The translations under genes and the position numbers were made by a program. Below, piece after piece: positions 61,387 through 64,000 of a stretch of DNA of 64,000 nucleotides; position 1 is the stretch's first letter; each line of letters opens with the position of its first letter. The stretch is from Methanococcoides alaskense. Lineage in GTDB: Archaea > Halobacteriota > Methanosarcinia > Methanosarcinales > Methanosarcinaceae. The stretch lies in the NCBI RefSeq assembly GCF_031454185.1, contig NZ_JAVDQI010000005.1, positions 119,608-183,607 on the forward strand, read 5' to 3'. The notes beneath the pieces are model-generated. The model saw only the letters and a list, made by a program, of their open reading frames with translations, did not search any database and was not told where the DNA came from.

Positions 61387-62929
61387 TTATGTTTTGAGGA
61401 GCATGTTAATAGCTGTTACGAGAGCTTCGACCGATGCGAGGACAATGTCAGCGTTTGCTGCGCGTGCGGTCACTATCCTGCCTTTGTCGTCCTGTACTCC
61501 GATCACCACTTCTGCAAGTGCATCAGATCCTCCTGTTACGGCTTCGATCTTAAAGTCGTGGATGGTCACCTTTGTGTGCTGTCCGATAAGGGTCTCAACT
61601 GCTTTTAGTGCAGCGTCAACTGGTCCCACACCTACATTGGATGTTACGCATTCTTTTCCGTTGACTAGTGCTTTGACAACTGCGGTGGATGTGGTTATGT
61701 TACCGGTCATGACACTGACCTCTTTCAGGTCTATAGGTGGCATTCCTTCAGGTCTTCCGAGGATATCTAATGCTATCGTGTAAAGGTCTGCATCGGTTAT
61801 GCGTTTGCCTTTGTCTGCGAGCATTTTCACCTTTTTGATGATCGCATCGAGCTGAGCATCGGTTGGGTTGATGTTCGCAGATTGCAGTGATCTGAGAACA
61901 GCGTGCTTTCCTGCGTGTTTTCCGAGTACTATCCTTCGAGTGTGTCCGACCATTTCAGGTGTCATGATGCCTGGTTCGAATGTATCGGAATTTTCGAGGA
62001 CACCGTGGGTATGTATGCCGGACTCATGGGCGAATGCGTTCTCTCCTACAATAGGCATGTGGGGAGGTATTTGAACGCCTGTGTAACGTTCGACCATTCG
62101 GGCGGTCTCTACGATATACTCGGTGCTGATGTTCGTCTTTGCACCGTATATAGAGTGCAAGCTCATTACTGTTTCCGCAAGATCGGCATTTCCGGCACGT
62201 TCTCCCAGTCCGTTGACAGTGACCTGTGCCTGACTTGCACCGGCTTCTATTGCCATGAGACTGTTTGCAACGGCAAGTCCGAAGTCATTGTGACAGTGGG
62301 TGTCTATCGGGATGTTCATCTCTTTGTCCAGTTTGCTGATAAGGCGGTACATACCGGAGGGTGCAATTATTCCCACTGTGTCGGGGACGTTGATGATGTC
62401 ACATCCTGCGTCTTCAACTGCCTTGTATACTTCTATTAAGTAGTCAAGGTCTGTGCGGGTTGCATCCATTGCAGAGAACATGCAGCGCATGCCGTGGTCC
62501 TTTATGTACTGTACGGCATTTACTGACATCTCGACGACTTCTTCGCGACTCTTTTTGATGGTATGTATTCTCTGGATGTCAGATGTGGAGACAAAAGTAT
62601 GTATCATTCCAACGCCTGCATCTATACATGTATCAAGGTCCTTTGTTAGTACGCGTGCAAGTCCACATATTTCCGATGTGAGGCCTGCATTTGCGATATT
62701 GCGAACGGATTCCATGTCTCCGGCGGAGGCTATGGGGAACCCTGCTTCGATGGTATCCACTCCAAGCTTGGAAAGCTGGTGAGCTATCTCGATCTTTTGC
62801 TCAGGAGTTAGGGATACGCCGGGGGTTTGTTCGCCGTCACGAAGGGTAGTGTCAAAAATGCTTATCTTTCGGTTTCGGATGGGTTCATCGACGTAAAAAT
62901 CGATCCCTCAGTTGTGTATTTGTATCCAT
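61387..62929 (-). CDS. 2-isopropylmalate / citramalate synthase, frameshifted near its start
   Basis: HMGL-like acyltransferase. The body frame reads 'ISIFDTTLRDGEQTPGVSLT' (catalytic block), 'EAGFPIASAGDMESV', 'DTHCHNDFGLAVANSL' (metal), 'NGLGERAGNADLAETV', 'HESGIHTHGVLENSDTFEP' and a C-terminal LeuA dimer domain. In the body frame no ATG, GTG or TTG precedes the catalytic block after the upstream TGA; the first possible start (GTG 62760) would delete it. An ATG at 62929 begins MDTNTQLRD in another frame; removing one base of the G run (about 62905-62907) joins it as MDTNTQLRIDFYVDEP. Citramalate versus isopropylmalate specificity is not decidable here. Confidence 0.85.
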
Positions 62930-63047
62930 AATAATCATTAATACTACATTATTAATGGTATAAAAAGAAAACGATTTGAAGTAGTTCATTACATCGAATG
63001 GCTTATATTTTTCAATATACTAGTATTAGTAGAGTGTTCATATCTTT

Positions 63048-63283
63048 TTAATTGCTGATTTTTGTGAGCTTATGCCGGAGAGTTTCATATCTTCCGAAGT
63101 AGAAGACACCAATTAAGAAAGAAGTTATTCCTATTATGGTAAATTTGTTTGATATATCAAGGGTATATGTTCCTGCAACTATGATACTTCCAAATCTGCG
63201 AAAAACAACCTATTCCTTGCATACTTCAGATTTGTTCAATATGGTTTATAATTTTTCTTGTAACGTGGTGGATCATTTTGCAT
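63048..63283 (-). pseudogene. Decayed small membrane-protein gene
   Basis: ATG 63283 begins MQNDPPRYKKNYKPY then TGA; the same frame goes on TNLKYARNRLFFADLEVS. A second frame then carries RFGSIIVAGTYTLDISNKFT and IIGITSFLIGVFYFGRYETL with RHKLTKISN and TAA at 63048. Together they make one ~78-residue protein with two hydrophobic segments, broken by a nonsense codon and one frameshift. The joined sequence is coherent and coding-like, so a recent pseudogene is likely. TATA-like GGAATATATATTTAC lies just upstream on the minus strand. Confidence 0.6.
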
Positions 63284-63328
63284 GGTTGCTGTAAATATAT
63301 ATTCCATGTCATGTGCTCACAAATAGAT

Positions 63329-63372
63329 TTTATATAAACCCGTGTCAAACGTTATCACACTACATATAAATA
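63329..63372 (+). promoter_or_regulatory. Upstream rRNA promoter candidates
   Basis: Two TATA-like boxes, TTTATATAAACC (63329-63340) and ACATATAAATA (63362-63372). Just downstream GAGAGC/GCTCTC (63374-63379 and 63394-63399) forms a hairpin. Confidence 0.45.
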
Positions 63373-63501
63373 CGAGAGCGTAGTGTTAGGGGTGCTCTCA
63401 TTGAGCTGATTGGTGCCATTTTTGGTACGATTAGGATGAGGGTTCAAAAACGTTTATGCTCTTCATGACTGGATTCACATTCTCAAAAAATGTGTTCATG
63501 C

Positions 63502-63525
63502 GTTCCGATTCGGAACGTATATATA
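63502..63525 (+). promoter_or_regulatory. Main rRNA promoter with upstream palindrome
   Basis: GTTCCGATTCGGAAC (63502-63516) is a perfect 15-bp palindrome abutting the TATA box TATATATA (63518-63525). Transcription would start near 63550, giving a ~235-nt 16S leader. The palindrome covers the BRE position and may bind a regulator. Confidence 0.65.
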
Positions 63526-63595
63526 GCATGGAGGAGTTTAAGGAACTCCGCACAATGTGTGGAATTTCAATCACCTTCAATTCAAGATCATTAGT

Positions 63596-63622
63596 GGAGA
63601 CCGGAGCTTTTTCGGTCTGACG
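63596..63622 (+). ncRNA. Leader hairpin of the rRNA transcript
   Basis: GACCGGAGCTTTTTCGGTC forms a stem of 5 bp (GACCG/CGGTC) with a T-rich loop in the 16S leader. It may be part of pre-rRNA folding. No antitermination box is recognised. Confidence 0.3.
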
Positions 63623-63784
63623 TTGAATTTGGCAGTTCGATTAATTCTGACTGATAGTGTAAATCTATCTATCGAGAACTAATCGAAATTGTGCATGAAT
63701 AAGTAACTCTCTAATTCACTTTAGAGTGTTCTTTTCCGACAATTTTTAAGTTTAACTTCCATATTAAGTGTGCTTTAACAACAA

Positions 63785-64000
63785 ACTCTGGTTGATCCTG
63801 CCAGAGGTTACTGCTATCGGTGTTCGACTAAGCCATGCGAGTCAAATGTTCTTCGTGAACATGGCGGACTGCTCAGTAACACGTGGATAACCTGCCCTTA
63901 GGTTTGGCATAACTCCGGGAAACTGGAGATAATTCCGAATAGGTCAAATATGCTGGAATGCTTTTTGGCCAAAAGACCTCGGTTGCCTAAGGATGGATCT
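63785..64000 (+). rRNA. 16S ribosomal RNA, 5' end (partial)
   Basis: ACTCTGGTTGATCCTGCC marks the conserved archaeal 16S start, followed by 'GACTAAGCCATGCGAGTC', 'ACTGCTCAGTAACACGTGG' and 'ATAACTCCGGGAAACTGG', all in the expected order. About 215 nt are present before the window ends. The mature 5' end may differ by a few bases. Confidence 0.98.

Larger units (their letters stand above)
62930..63784. other. rRNA operon upstream region
   Basis: 855 bp. It contains the decayed minus-strand gene (63048-63283), at least two TATA-type promoter candidates for the rRNA transcript, an inverted repeat, and the 16S leader. AT-rich overall. Confidence 0.7.

Noticed and set aside
1..64000. CRISPR array or complete prophage
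   Set aside because: No regularly spaced 25-40 bp repeats with unique spacers and no structural phage genes were seen; repeats found are tandem or interspersed of other kinds.

Overview
The window comes from a methylotrophic methanogen of the Methanosarcinaceae, most like Methanococcoides or Methanolobus (genus is inference). Support: ftr (formylmethanofuran:H4MPT formyltransferase), mfnA (methanofuran synthesis), archaeal Orc1/Cdc6, DNA polymerase D small subunit, archaeal DnaG, aRF1, archaeosine synthase, wyosine enzyme Taw1, an archaeal 16S rRNA start, TATA-type promoters and GGAGGTGAT-type ribosome sites. The most informative signal is how UAG behaves. Of roughly 58 genes only one ordinary-looking gene ends in TAG, while three genes carry an in-frame UAG followed by sequence that belongs to the same protein: polD small subunit, a DUF3795 zinc protein and a membrane protein. 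That is the signature of a pyrrolysine-decoding archaeon. pylT/pylS are not in the window.

Layout. 1-9.5 kb: an alpha-2-macroglobulin-like lipoprotein (cut by the window edge), an iron-sulfur flavoprotein, a small AT-rich accessory island (DUF4062 protein, caspase-like H/C-dyad membrane protein, tiny membrane protein, shared repeats), an ABC-2 exporter and a large tail-anchored coiled-coil protein. 9.7-11.5 kb: an Xre regulator with a family of duplicated and decaying DUF2178-like membrane proteins. 11.5-19.2 kb: tRNA-Pro(GGG), ribK-ribB, a voltage-gated K+ channel with a zinc ribbon, a UAG-containing membrane protein with a duplicated 3' end, a lipoprotein, a decayed gene, ftr and a transglutaminase-like protein. 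19.2-23.1 kb: TraB-like protein, S2P-CBS protease, mfnA.

23.4-30.6 kb: a probable replication origin (five ORB-like elements) beside orc1/cdc6, signal peptidase, polD small subunit with UAG, taw1, decayed IS1341-type ends, aRF1. 30.6-37.4 kb: argS, DUF1294, a PPase-like protein, a divergent CobW-like GTPase / MetE-like methyltransferase pair, a KaiC-like ATPase pair, and the UAG-containing DUF3795 gene. 37.4-48.5 kb: SelB-like factor, RNA ligase, five consecutive CBS-domain genes (18 CBS repeats), RPA, KptA, RtcA and a flavin disulfide reductase. 49.5-62.9 kb: DnaG with an internal repeat array, UPF0058, RimI, ArcS, GlcD/GlcF, a hybrid sensor kinase, YgiQ, an MBL hydrolase, TatD and a LeuA/CimA synthase whose start is frameshifted. 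62.9-64 kb: a decayed small membrane gene, promoters and the first ~215 nt of 16S rRNA.

Taken together this is mostly chromosomal core: replication (origin, Cdc6, PolD, RPA, DnaG), translation and RNA modification or repair (aRF1, ArgS, Taw1, ArcS, KptA, RtcA, RNA ligase, SelB-like factor), with accessory material concentrated at 3.3-5.6, 9.7-11.5 and 16.0-17.2 kb.
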